From NCBI GenBank assembly GCA_963971575.1, contig OZ020611.1:144982419-145046418 (forward strand): a DNA stretch of 64,000 nt. The letters run 5' to 3'. The position numbers and the translations under genes were made by a program. Of the stretch, positions 32,680-42,790 are shown one piece after another. This stretch comes from Liopterus haemorrhoidalis. Lineage: Eukaryota; Arthropoda; Insecta; Coleoptera; Dytiscidae. The notes beneath the pieces were generated by a model that saw only the letters and a program-made list of their open reading frames with translations, searched no databases and had not been told where the DNA came from. Positions within the stretch are counted from its first letter, which is position 1; the number at the start of each line of letters is the position of its first letter.

Positions 32680-32885
32680 AGCATTTTCCTGTCTTAAACT
32701 TCCTTTAGAACGAACATTGTATTGAGAAAATGCATATTTTACGCCATTACTATAAAGAGCACGAAAACATGGTCAATAAACAATTATAATTGTTGTTCAA
32801 ATTATTGTTTGTCTCCTGGAATTTACGTTTTCAGGTCTTGCCATCATGTGTTCGAATCTGAGTTCAACTAAGTAAAACAAAAAAA
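32680..32885 (+). repeat. Dispersed composite repeat E, copy 1 right part
   Basis: It shares CTTCCTTTAGAACGAACATT, AATAAACAATTATAATT, TTCAAATTATTG and GTGTTCGAATCTGAGTT with 39230-39445. The last block contains a B-box-like TTCGAATC, but no full tRNA fold. Confidence 0.6.
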
Positions 32886-33309
32886 TCCAAAACCCAACGT
32901 ACATAAGTATTTAAAATATGGCTCCTAGCCACTTTGAACTGTTACAAACTTTACGTTTATTTTTAAGCTGTACTGTTTTACTTTTTCTGAAATTCTTAAT
33001 AATCCTGATAGAGATCTGATCTTATAAATAAAAACTATATTGGCATATAATTAAATATTAACTAGCATCATTCAACTACGTATATTTATAAATTGGTTAT
33101 TATAATCAACTTTTATCTGTCACTTGAAATTGATAAGTTGTCAGTTATAAGTAACAAAAGACATAAGGTGTTGAATGTCTTTTTCTGCCACTAATTCTAC
33201 AGAAAAAAGTTTTAGAAGTTTGAATGACGTCAGAAGTATGGAAGTGTAGTGAAAAGTATACTGTAAAACAACCTTTAGTAGTGGATAATTATTGAGACAG
33301 CTTATTTCC
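32886..33309. other. No feature recognised
   Basis: This is AT-rich spacer without repeats or frames I can support. Confidence 0.5.
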
Positions 33310-33563
33310 TTAAGCGGTGTCCACACTATGCCGCTGTTTGCCAGTTGGCAAGGCCATTTGGCAATGCCAGAAGTAAAGTAGACGTGACCGTTGACACATG
33401 CCATCGTGCCAGCGTCAAGCCAACAAGAATCGCTCGAGTGTCGGTCTCCTTCAAAGAAAGCCGATAAGAACGGAGAGTGGGGACGTGCCAACCACTGGCA
33501 TCACGCGGTTTTAGGCTTAAATTCGGGTTGTCATCCAGACGCCGATGACCAACGTTGTTTATA

Positions 33564-33686
33564 GATGGACTGGACAAACGAAAAAGTGCTTAATTTGATC
33601 GATTTATACCGGGATCGTCCTGTTTTGTGGCACTGTCGTTTAAAGGACTATAAAAAAAGGACTATATCGTTTAAAGGTTTACTTTG
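33564..33686 (+). pseudogene. MADF-domain accessory gene, 5' fragment
   Basis: ATG at 33564 opens MDWTNEKVLNLIDLYRDRPV, LWHCRLKDYKKR, then runs into unrelated sequence and a stop. The W-x3-KVLNLIDLY-x3-PVLW pattern is the N-terminal half of a MADF domain. In Harbinger elements this protein helps the transposase reach DNA and the nucleus. It is truncated by the internal deletion. Confidence 0.7.
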
Positions 33687-34077
33687 AAATATTGAACATG
33701 TAACTTAACGAATGGTAGGATTTTCCTGTCGTCAGGAATCGCAAAGTAACCGCTAGACTTTCATGGGCAGGAATAGCTCTCCTGAATGACGTATCTTCCT
33801 TCTTGACATTTGGTGCAACCAAATTTAGAAGAACTTCAAAGTCGCTACTTCTCATTCGAAAAAAGTTTTTGAAACCACATCCTCTGTACTCGAGATTCAA
33901 TTCGTCCACATCGTCCAATACTAAATCCTTCATTAAGTCACGTGCTCCATATCGTGATCTACTTTGAAGACTTGAACGTACCCAAAATCGTCGGTTGTGC
34001 CGTTTGCGTATTTTTTCTTCACTGTCAAGTATGATAACAGCAGCTGAAGCAATTAGTAAATCCTCCTCGGTGAACAT
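33679..34077 (-). pseudogene. PIF/Harbinger (HARBI1-like) transposase, N-terminal fragment
   Basis: The first ATG is at 34077, giving MFTEEDLLIASAAVIIL..., then RRFWVRSSLQSR, FKNFFRMRSSDFEVLLNLVA, RRAIPAHESLAVTLRFLTTG and YHSLSYMFNISK. This is the helix-turn-helix-bearing N-terminal part of Harbinger transposases (RFW, FFRM, LAVTLRFLATG-type motifs). The DDE catalytic domain is absent: the frame ends at 33679 at the deletion junction. The part before 34077 would need a TTG start and is not used. Confidence 0.85.
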
Positions 34078-34673
34078 TAACCTAACATGTTTTGTTACAT
34101 TACGGTAACAAAACCTCAACTGGCAAACAGCGGCATAGTGGGGATGCGCCTTTACATATGAAAGTCTGTTATATTTAAAAATAGGCTAAAACAAAAAAAG
34201 AACTTATGTAAATTATAGATTAAATATAAAAAACGTTTAAAATATTAATAAATCCTTTTCCGCAAAATTGGTAAATAAAAATATAGGTTGTGTTATCTGA
34301 ATTAGTTTGTGCTTGTTACTATGTTTATAGTCTGTCATCTTAATTTTCCAACCACAGAGCACATATGTTAAAGTCCGTACCATATTACTTTTGAAGATCG
34401 CAATAAAATAATAAGAGTTAGGGAACTCATAAAATTACAATAGAAGTGATATAACTAGGCGTATCAACCCATAGCCGTATGGATTAGTTTCTCACATTAC
34501 ACATCTTACTTAAAGGATTAACAAAAACAAGTATACTTATTTTTAGTTAGTACTTAAACGTATGTATAAATACAAATTTGAAATATTGGCTCATTTTTTA
34601 TTCGACTCGCGTTAGCTAACAATACTTGCATTTAATATTATTAAATTCAATTACTAAAATTTTTAATTTACAT

Positions 34674-35100
34674 TATGTGGAGAACTCACGAAGATATTGA
34701 CGGTGAAGAAAACGTAGTGGTAGAATAATCCGGAATATAGTGATGCAAATACTCAATTTAAAAATGTACTGTTGACAGAAAACGAAAGTAAATTAATATT
34801 TAACGTGTACAAGCATTTTGTGAAGTTAATCGGAGAATTTTGTGCAATTAAAATACCAGTGATTTTACAAAATTATCGCAATATCAAATAAATTCAGCAT
34901 TACAAATTGAAACAGGCGAAAAGCAGAAGAATAAAAGAATACGCAAAGCAAGTTATAAAGAATAATATTCATTTTTTCAAGATGTAGTCAAAAGAAAAAT
35001 TTATCAATTATATGTGGGAAAAGAACCACCATCAACCAAATCAACTAGTAATTAATTTAGAAAGTAGTAGTGACAGTGAATCTAATTTATGTGACTCAGA
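34674..35100 (+). pseudogene. Tc1-like transposase N-terminal relic
   Basis: In shifting frames the sequence reads ESKLIFNVYKHFVKLIGEF, then KNKRIRKASYKE and FFQDVVKRKIYQLYVGKEPP. This resembles the N-terminal region of a Tc1-related DDE transposase group found in insects, where a LDDFDK...IRR-type helix follows an HTH segment. Several stops interrupt it, and the catalytic domain is absent. Confidence 0.45.
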
Positions 35101-35554
35101 CTAACTTAACTGTATTTTATAAATTATTTTTATGTTTCTTATAAAACTTTTATTAGCGTTTTTTTTTTTTAATATTATTTAATATTGTAAATATTTTAAT
35201 TTCTTAGTATAAACAAATTAGTATTAATAACAAATAATACCATTATTATTGTAATTTGTTGTCCACAATAAATTTATAATGTATTTATGTGTACATATAT
35301 CAATACATTTTTATATAACTTCTAAGAATTTGAAAAATATTGATTTTATTAATTAATTTTAATACCTACAGTCTTCTTAATTATTTAAGTTAAATTAAAA
35401 AAATAATTAATTTAAATTTAGATTGATAATATTGTAGTTACAAAAATAAGAAATTAGTAACGCGAAATCAGAAATGCCTGCGCCCATGACCGTTGACTGT
35501 TTACAACGTGGTTGTAAACATGAACCCTAGTTCTTTTGTAGTTTAACAATGTGA

Positions 35555-36425
35555 TTATTATTCTTTTTATAAACGACGTTAAAAAAGTATTTAAATATAG
35601 TAGTTTTCTGCTTTTTGCCGACGATTTAAGAATTTTCAGAAGTATCAGAACCCCAGCAGGCGCTACTCTCCTTCAGTCTGACTTGTCTAGCTTCAACAAT
35701 TATTGTCAAGATAATAAACTTCAGCTTAACTGTGACAAATGCCATATCATAACATTTACCCGTAACAGAAATATTATCTTAAATGAATATTACATCAACA
35801 ACACATCACTAACTAGAGTTTCTCAAATTAAAGATTTAGGTGTAATATTTGATACAAAACTGACTTTTGAACCGCACTTCGAGTATATTTATACGAAATC
35901 ATTGCGAATGCTTGGATTTATTAACCGCACAACTAAACACTTCCGATCTGCGCAGCCTATCAAGACCTTATATTACGCCTATGTTTCTAGCATTCTCAAT
36001 TACTGCTCCATCATATGGAATCCTATGTATGATAAATACATTAATAAATTAGAAAAAGTACAAATTAAAGCCATGAAATACATTCTATATAAAGAAAAAA
36101 CTCGCCTTACTGACTACAGTTCAGCTCTACTTGAACTAAATATGTTGTCACTAAGGAATCGTCGCACACTGTCGGATATGGTTACATTATATAAAATGAT
36201 CTGTTAATGTTCACTTTTTTAATTCCGTCTTATAATGTCCGCAACCAACATTCATTTTTCGTTTCCAAAACTAACAATAATATATTTTCCAATTCACCCA
36301 TTGAAAGACTATCTTCCACATTCAACAATGTTATTAATAATGTTGATATTTCAAATTTGACATTACATAAATTTAAATCACATTGTAAAATTATATTACA
36401 ACATTTGGATTCAAGCTCAGTCTAA
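35555..36425 (+). pseudogene. LINE reverse transcriptase C-terminal fragment
   Basis: The first frame (to 36207) holds FADD, the catalytic Asp pair of reverse transcriptase (about 35614-35625), then DLGVIFDTKLTFEPH, the thumb region and YVSSILNYCSIIWNP, typical of Jockey/CR1-type LINEs. It ends at a TAA near 36207. A second frame to 36425 (FLIPSYNVRNQHSF...SPIERLSSTFN) is the family's C-terminal tail, so a frameshift separates the two parts. The frame has no proper ATG because the 5' part is missing. Confidence 0.85.
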
Positions 36426-36700
36426 CTTCAGTTGCTTCTGTTTAAATTGTTGTATTATGTAACTTGCTTATTGTAATACTCTTCTTCGTACATGACTGTC
36501 GCGATTTTTTTCAATTCAATATATAATAGCTATAAATAAACGTTAAAATTTTTCAAATCAAAAATAAAATCGTTGCAGTCTTGTAGTATAGTGTAATATG
36601 TAAATTTTACGCACGTAATTGTTACAAAATTCTTGAACACTGCTGTGGGTTCGTCCTGTTTGTGTTCTTAAAATGTAAAGTAAATAAATAAATTATAGTT
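35555..36700 (+). mobile_element. Non-LTR retrotransposon (LINE), 5'-truncated
   Basis: The element begins inside the reverse transcriptase domain and runs through its C-terminal region and a roughly 260-bp 3' untranslated part ending near AAGTAAATAAATAAATTA. Such 5' truncation is normal for LINEs. I could not define a target duplication. It lies inside the Tc1-like element, so it inserted later. Confidence 0.75.
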
Positions 36701-36754
36701 ATACGCGATAATTATTTTATGCCGATCTTCAAAAGTAATATGGTATGGACTTTA

Positions 36755-37450
36755 CCACTACGCTACGCTGGTTCTGGCTTCACAGAGCCCTCTAGAGCCA
36801 ACGCGCATGGTTTTTTAACCACGGCGGTTAAACAACCGCTAGTGATAACTGAGTGAGTATACGAGCAGGAAACTAACCGTAAATCATGCAAACCAGAGGT
36901 CCCAAAACTACAGCTGGCGGGAATACGACCTGTAAGATTTGATCCGGATACCATTTGGTCCTTATAAGTTTTATTTATGTAAGGACAGTAAGAGTTTAAG
37001 TACAATCAAAAAATTCCAAATTATTACGACTAAATAATATTATATTCATAAAAGTATTATTTTTAAAGTCTTCAATATGAATATACTCTAATTCTACACA
37101 GATAAAATAATATCTGTACAGAGAAAGAAATTGTCATGCAACATTTTTATGTATTCAGTATATACATACATTTGTTCGCGAGAATGCTGCTTAATTTTAA
37201 CTGAAAATAGTACTTATTATATTTAGTCTTTGAAATGTGTCTTATAATATAAAGGTTGTCAAGAAGATAGAGAGAACATGATTTTTCTCTGATATGTTCG
37301 GACATAAAAAAAAAAAAAAATAGTTCAGATGAAATATGTAGTATTTTTAGACTAAATCAATGTGAAAAATCACTTTCAATATTTGCATGTTATCAAATTT
37401 GATATTTGTTTAAATAGAGCCTCTGTATATTATTTTACTAAAAGATGCTA
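36755..37450. other. No gene; possible SINE-like stretch
   Basis: Minus-strand GCGTAGCGTAGTGGTAAAG (near 36755-36773) resembles a pol III A box at the edge of the Tc1-like element, but no B box at the right distance was found. The frame at 36763-37005 shows no family resemblance. Confidence 0.35.
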
Positions 37451-37758
37451 TATTCAGACCAATTCCGTAACTCAGTTACTATAATCATAGTAACTAAATT
37501 AGTAACTATGAACAAGGTCAGTTACTATTATAGTAACTTTGGGGTATTTCGTATTCCGTAAGACAAAAGTTACTATAATATTTAGTAAGATGTTACTATA
37601 AAAGGTCCTATCATAGTAACTACCAAACGCTGGTGTTTATAAGGAATAACTTAGTTCTTATGAAGATAAAAATGGCGGACATTTGATTTTAAGTGTAATT
37701 TTTAGATATAACAGAAAATGAAGACGAAAGAAAAATGAAAGAAAATTATATTAATTAA

Positions 37759-37892
<134 letters not shown>

Positions 37893-38047
37893 GTATGTAT
37901 GAGTGTAGGTAAATGTTTATATTGCAGGAGATGAATTATATTAAAGATCAAAAAGTCTTCTCCAATTCCTCATTTTTAATATGAGTCTTTTTTAAATTAT
38001 TAAAAAAAATAGTTTTTGTTTTTAAAAAAATTAACAAAAGTTCTATT

Positions 38048-38174
38048 CAGTGACGCAAAAATAGTTTCATGAGGGGGGAGGGTTATAAATTGAGACGTAT
38101 GGAAGTAATGACAAAACAAGGAAAATGCATCGATGGAGGTTCTCACCCCCAAATCCCACCCGCCTGCGCCACTG
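38048..38174. mobile_element. Small hAT MITE (127 bp), perfect 8-bp duplication
   Basis: The ends CAGTGACGCAAAAATA and CCTGCGCCACTG are inverted-repeat-like, flanked by GTTCTATT at 38040-38047 and 38175-38182. No gene is seen. Confidence 0.85.
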
Positions 38175-38667
38175 GTTCTATTGTCGGTGGTTGAATTTGT
38201 CTTTTCGTTTTTTTTTTATTTCTTCTCTCATTTTGTTTTTTTATTTTTATTTTATAAATGTATATACCATAATATATATTTTATAAATGTATATACCGTA
38301 ATATATATTATACAACAACAAAATAATGTAAGCAATACAATATTTTTACATTTTTAACCTCAACTGTCATCTGTATACCACCAATGCGCATGCATGTTGC
38401 GCTTCTGTAAGATATAACTTTCATAGCGACGTCACTATAGTTGGATATTACAGAATACGAAAAATGTTACTTTTAAATATGAAAAAAGTTACTTTTAAAG
38501 TCACTATAAAAGTTATCTTATAGTAACGTTACTACACGGTAACTATTATAGTAACAAAACAAAACAAAACAAAAAATAATAATAAATAAACTTACCGCTC
38601 TCTAAAACTGATAATTTTTTAGGTATTAACTAAAATAAAAAACTTATCTCTTAAAAATATGGATTTC

Positions 38668-38765
38668 TAAACTGCAGATGGCGTAATGCCTATCAAAAGA
38701 CGACGTAATGCGCACCAAAAGACGGTGAAATTCCTATCAAAAGACGGCGTACAGCCCACCAAAGC
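38668..38765 (+). repeat. Short minisatellite, second array
   Basis: Units of about 26-28 bp resemble AAAAGACGACGTAATGCGCA; the array is related to the one at 30942-31030. Confidence 0.65.
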
Positions 38766-39229
38766 TATTTTAAAAGATTGTTTTGGAATTAAGCAAGTTT
38801 GTAGAAAGAAGGCTTGCTATGCAACTAATACTATACTCTATCTCCGAAAGACTGATAGTAATAAAATTAATTATTTGTAAAAAGTTATTGTATATCACAC
38901 AGAAGCGGTAAAACAAAAGCGACAAAATATGAATAGTTCGAAACGAAATATTGTTAAAAACGACCGAGTGTGCCGCACATATTTTATACGAACTAGGGTT
39001 AAACACAATAGACCATAAAAATTTGACCCTAAAATTTTGAGGAAAAATATGGTCACAGGTGTGTGTTTAATGATATGATAAATATGGTCACAGGCGTGCG
39101 TTTAATAAAATGATAAATAGTAATATAGAAATACACAAAACCAATTTAAACGTGTTTGAAATGTGCACGCCACTGATAACTGCCTGACCAAATGATTTAT
39201 TACTATCAGTCTTTCAGAGATAGAGTATA

Positions 39230-39445
39230 GTAAAACTTCGCATTTTTCCTGTCCCAAACTTCTTTTCAACGAACATTACCTGACTATACTCACAAGGTAT
39301 TGAGAACATGCATATTTTACACAATTATTGTAAAGATGGGGTCAATAAACAATTATAATTATGGTTCAAATTATTGTATTTATTGCCTGAGGTTTACATT
39401 TTTAGCACTTGCCATCCTGTGTTCGAATCTGAGTTGAAGTAAGTA
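39230..39445 (+). repeat. Dispersed composite repeat E, copy 2 right part
   Basis: It matches 32680-32885 over about 200 bp (CAAACTTCTTTTCAACGAACATT, AATAAACAATTATAATT, GTGTTCGAATCTGAGTTG). Its right edge abuts the mariner at about 39449. Confidence 0.6.
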
Positions 39446-39448
39446 CGA

Positions 39449-40395
39449 AGGCTATTTTTTTTTTCAAGTTCCGTTAGGTTGGCAATGGAAACTCAGTTGA
39501 CATTGTTAAGCGGCGCTTGCGCAGTAGTATTTAGCAGTCTCTCTGCCACTACCTCCCAACCGGTTCGGCCATTACGTGCCGTAGTTTTGATGTAAGCGTT
39601 GTTATCATAGCTATTACAATCGAAGATCTCGCCGCATGTAAGATTCGCTCTGTGATTCGTTTTCTACAAGCAAAAGGCAAAAATGCGGCAGAAATTCATC
39701 GAGAATAGTGTATTGTGTATAGGGGAAACATTATAGTGCAGTGCGAAAATGATGTAGGAGTTTTCGGCAAGGATGAACTGATGTTCATGATGAAGGTGGC
39801 CAGGGAAGGAAGTCCATAGCCACAGACGACATTAACGAAAAAGTGAACAAAGTGATTCGTGGGCGCCGACGGTTCACAATTTCTGAACTCTACGGATGTC
39901 TACGGAGAGCAATACAGAAAAAAAGGAGTGGCATGTTGTCATCAGGTATTGTCATTCTTCATGACGATGGACGCCCTCATACCGCAGCACAAACAATTGA
40001 ACTGCTCAAGAATTTCGGATGGGAGATATTCGGTTACTCGCCTTACAGCCCGGTTTTGGCACCAAGCGATTTTAATATGTTCATCAGGGTGAAAGTGTGG
40101 CTGGGAAAGAAACGGTACAGCACTAATGAGGTGCAAGATTGGCTGAGAACCCAACAGTGTTGCCAGATGTCGAAGAAGAAAAAATCGTACAAACACTTCA
40201 AAATGATCGTATTTTCAAGAAAAATTTCGTACAAATCGCTTTTTTTTAAAGGGTATAAAAAAATTGCTGGGTAATTAATTTGAAAATTATTAAGTATAAA
40301 TTTTTGTATTACACAATCATATGTAGCAGAAAAAGATAAAAAATTTATAATTTTTCCACGAACTTTTTGAACTGAACCAAAAAAAAAAAAACTTT
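39449..40395 (+). mobile_element. Mariner-like element, decayed and shortened
   Basis: A decayed mariner transposase gene on the plus strand fills it. The ends (TTTTTTTTTCAAGTTCCGTTAG; ...CCACGAACTTTTTGAACTG) are only weakly inverted, so the borders are approximate. At about 950 bp it is shorter than a full mariner, so it is probably internally deleted. Confidence 0.65.
39627..40196 (+). pseudogene. Mariner transposase relic (SETMAR-related group)
   Basis: The N-terminal frame from about 39642 reads IRSVIRFLQAKGKNAAEIHRE and breaks at a TAG. Further on (39940-40140) is LHDDGRPHTAAQT, then FGWEIFGYSPYSPVLAPSDF and WLGKKRYSTNEVQDWL. These correspond to the HDNARPH and PYSPDLAPSDF catalytic motifs: the second and third Asp are kept, but much between the helix-turn-helix and the second Asp is missing or frameshifted. 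Confidence 0.8.
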
Positions 40396-40885
40396 TTCAT
40401 TTGTCTTATTAGAACCGTTAACTATTTATAATTATTAACTGGGCTGTAGCACGTTCCTCATTACCAAACGTATTATAATTATCACTATGGGTATCCATAA
40501 TCCATGGCACAACAAAACAAATCTCAGTCATAAAAAGGGTATTTTTCAACATATTTTTACTACATTCACATTTTACTATTTCAACACGAACATGAAAAGA
40601 CCGGGCCGATTGAGTCTGTAGTACACGGGTACGTTAAGATATATAGAGTGTATTTTGTGTGAACGTCCGGACAAAACTGTAGGGAAGTTCGTCTTTTCCC
40701 TCTTAAAAATGAACCGCCGAGAATTTGTTTCTTTAAGTGAGAACACTCTGAAACTTGTACTCACAGAATACCAGTTGATTGTATTGATCAGATTATCTTG
40801 CCCATAGATTAAGTTCATCTATATTTGCCCTAAGATCGCTAAAAATTAAATGTAGCGCACATATTTTAAAAACATTTTATTTTTC
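40396..40885. other. No gene recognised
   Basis: This is AT-rich spacer; the antisense frame 40576-40818 has no recognisable similarity. Confidence 0.45.
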
Positions 40886-41308
40886 TTGGTTCCATTCACA
40901 TTTGCAATTTAATATAATATATTGGGGTCAATGTAGTGAATGGAAGCGAATATTCATATTACAGAAATCAGCTGTGCGAATCTTGGATTCCCTCGGTCCT
41001 AGAGAGTCCTGTAAAGAGTCGTTTAAAAAGTTACAAATTCTGACCCTGCCATCTGTGTATGTATTTTTGCTATGTGTATTTACATACAAAAATAAGCACC
41101 TGTTTCACTCTAAAGTCCATTCCCATAACACACGCAATAAAACTCTTTTGGAAACTAAGGCACACAAAACGAGTAGCTACCAAAAAGGGGCATATTTTAA
41201 TTGCTGCAAATTTTTTAATGCACTACCTAGCACAATTAAATCAGCAAAATTAATCATTATATTTAAAAACTTGTTAAAAAGCCATCTATTAGAAAAAACT
41301 CTGTACGA

Positions 41309-41489
41309 CAGCGCTTCTCAACGTTTCTGTTATTGCGACCCAGTTTACCAATGTAAATATTCTCGCGCCCCCCCTTTTTGATCTATCGAAAATTATAGTG
41401 TCATAATGAAAACGGTCCGATATTCGCACATTTAATTTTATTAGTAAAATGCGACTGTTTGCTATAAATAATAAACTGTTTTCTTATTT

Positions 41490-41526
<37 letters not shown>

Positions 41527-41866
41527 AAACGCAGGTTCTCTTTTATTCGTCAGTTTATTAAAATGTTCTTGTGAATTTATAAAATATGAAACGTTTCGTG
41601 CATGGGTAGTATGCACATCTTCAGTCAGTCAATCAGATAAAATAAAATCACCACGTAGTCAATTCGAAGTGTGTCACACACTTTTTTAACTTCGAATTGA
41701 CTACGTGGTGATTTTATTTTATCTGATTGACTGACTGAAGATGTGCATACTACCCATGCACGAAACGTTTCATATTTTATAAATTCACAAGAACATTTTA
41801 ATAAACTGACGAATAAAAGAGAACCTGCGTTTTATTTCATATAATACTCGTCAAGAACCAAATATC

Positions 41867-41903
<37 letters not shown>

Positions 41904-42035
41904 TTTTTAATTATACAATTTGTTTTATTTAACCTTCAACAAAGTTTTAATTTTGTTTTTAAATATACTCGCGCCCCCCTTGTAGTAACGCCGCGCCCCC
42001 CACGGAGGGCGCGCCCCACAGGTTGCGAATCGCTG
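41309..42035. mobile_element. hAT MITE (727 bp) inside the LINE, perfect 8-bp duplication
   Basis: The ends CAGCGCTTCTCAACG and GGTTGCGAATCGCTG are inverted repeats flanked by CTGTACGA at 41301-41308 and 42036-42043. Both ends carry CGCGCCCCCC-type subterminal runs. The middle carries two AT microsatellites flanking a long hairpin. Confidence 0.9.
41522..41837. repeat. Perfect inverted repeat, 149-bp arms, 18-nt spacer
   Basis: Arms 41522-41670 and 41689-41837 are exact reverse complements by base-by-base reading. AT microsatellites flank it (about 41495-41520, 41869-41900). In each arm, CTGAAGA, a six-pair stem GTGCAT/ATGCAC with loop ACTACCC, then GAAACG resembles the hammerhead ribozyme core (CUGANGA-stem II-GAAA), with one extra U before stem II. 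On the plus strand this lies at 41735-41767. Hammerhead motifs are known from Penelope-like retroelements; membership here is inference. Confidence 0.85.
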
Positions 42036-42225
42036 CTGTACGACATAAACGATCTTGTTATATAAATGTATTGTAGTGTATTATTTTTATTGTATTTTTA
42101 TTTTATTGTATTTTTCTTTTTTTTTGTTATATTGCATTTTTATTTATATTATATGACTGTATGACATACTATCATAAATGATTATTACATGTATTGATTT
42201 TATGATAATGAAACAATAAACTAAA

Positions 42226-42790
42226 CTACTTGTCAACAGTCTTAAGAGTCTTTTATTTTGATTTTACCGCGTTTTCGTGTCAGGTAAATTTTACTCTACT
42301 CTCCGAGGTGGGTAAGAATATTTTACCACTTTTTTCTGTCACAATTTATTTGTATCTCAGAAACATCAGAGAAAAATCGCGTTCCCTCCATTTTGTTAAT
42401 CTCTGTATAAAAAAATAAATAAATATCTAAATTATAAAGAATTTATCTTCTAATTTCATCTGGCTAATGGTTAATAGCCATTTTAGACAAAACTATTAAA
42501 AAATCAATAAGTAAAAAAACATTGTGCAAATTCAATTGATATAAATGTTTAAAATTTGAATTGACACCGGTTCATGTTTTATAGTTTCAGACAAATTTAT
42601 TTTAAAATTCTGCTGTTATTTTAACCCCCGTGCATAGATGATCGTCACAAAAGGTCGAATTCTAATGGTTACAAAAATTAAGTGTTCATGCCGCCTGAAA
42701 ATTATCGGTAATTCATGTATTACTTCGTTTTACTTACCCTTACGAAGGCAAGTAGTGGAATTGGAACACAAACTTACTGAAAAATCGAGT
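42226..42790. other. TMEM43 3' flank, no other gene
   Basis: This is AT-rich; TTTATT (AATAAA on the minus strand) near 42597 is a candidate poly(A) signal for TMEM43. Nothing else is seen. Confidence 0.45.

Larger units (their letters stand above)
33313..34151. mobile_element. Harbinger deletion derivative keeping both gene starts (TTA duplication)
   Basis: The ends AGCGGTGTCCACACTATGCC and GGCATAGTGGGGATGCGCCT are inverted repeats (inner CACTATGCCGCTGTTTGCCA identical), flanked by TTA at 33310-33312 and 34152-34154. Inside the left half a MADF-type frame starts on the plus strand; inside the right half a transposase frame starts on the minus strand. They point at each other, and the 3' parts of both are missing around 33660-33690, the expected outcome of one internal deletion. 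Confidence 0.88.
34371..36752. mobile_element. Tc1-like element with TA duplication, invaded by a LINE
   Basis: The ends AAGTCCGTACCATATTACTT and AAGTAATATGGTATGGACTT are near-perfect inverted repeats of about 42 bp (34371-34412 and 36711-36752), with TA at 34369-34370 and 36753-36754. An N-terminal transposase relic lies at 34674-35100, and a truncated LINE occupies about 35555-36700. Confidence 0.85.
40893..42064 (+). pseudogene. LINE ORF2 C-terminal fragment
   Basis: The first part (to 41308) reads FNIIYWGQCSEWKRIFILQK, ESFKKLQILTLPSVYVF, HSHNTRNKTL and FNALPSTIK. This is the terminal region of LINE ORF2 proteins with the YGIIFWG, LQKKAIR, YNTRNK and FNKLP-type landmarks. The hAT MITE inserts after Leu-Tyr-Asp. 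Past it, ...INDLVI and a stop continue the same frame, so the insertion alone separates the parts. The reverse transcriptase core lies outside the fragment. Confidence 0.85.
40890..42225 (+). mobile_element. LINE 3' fragment, split by a hAT MITE
   Basis: The fragment carries the extreme C-terminus of a CR1/L2- or Jockey-like reverse transcriptase (40893-41308). It resumes at 42044 after the MITE, reaching its stop near 42063 and an AT-rich 3' end with AATAAACTAAACTA. Confidence 0.7.

Noticed and set aside
36755..36975. A SINE at the right flank of the Tc1-like element
   Set aside because: Only an A-box-like motif is seen; there is no B box at tRNA spacing, no tail and no duplication.
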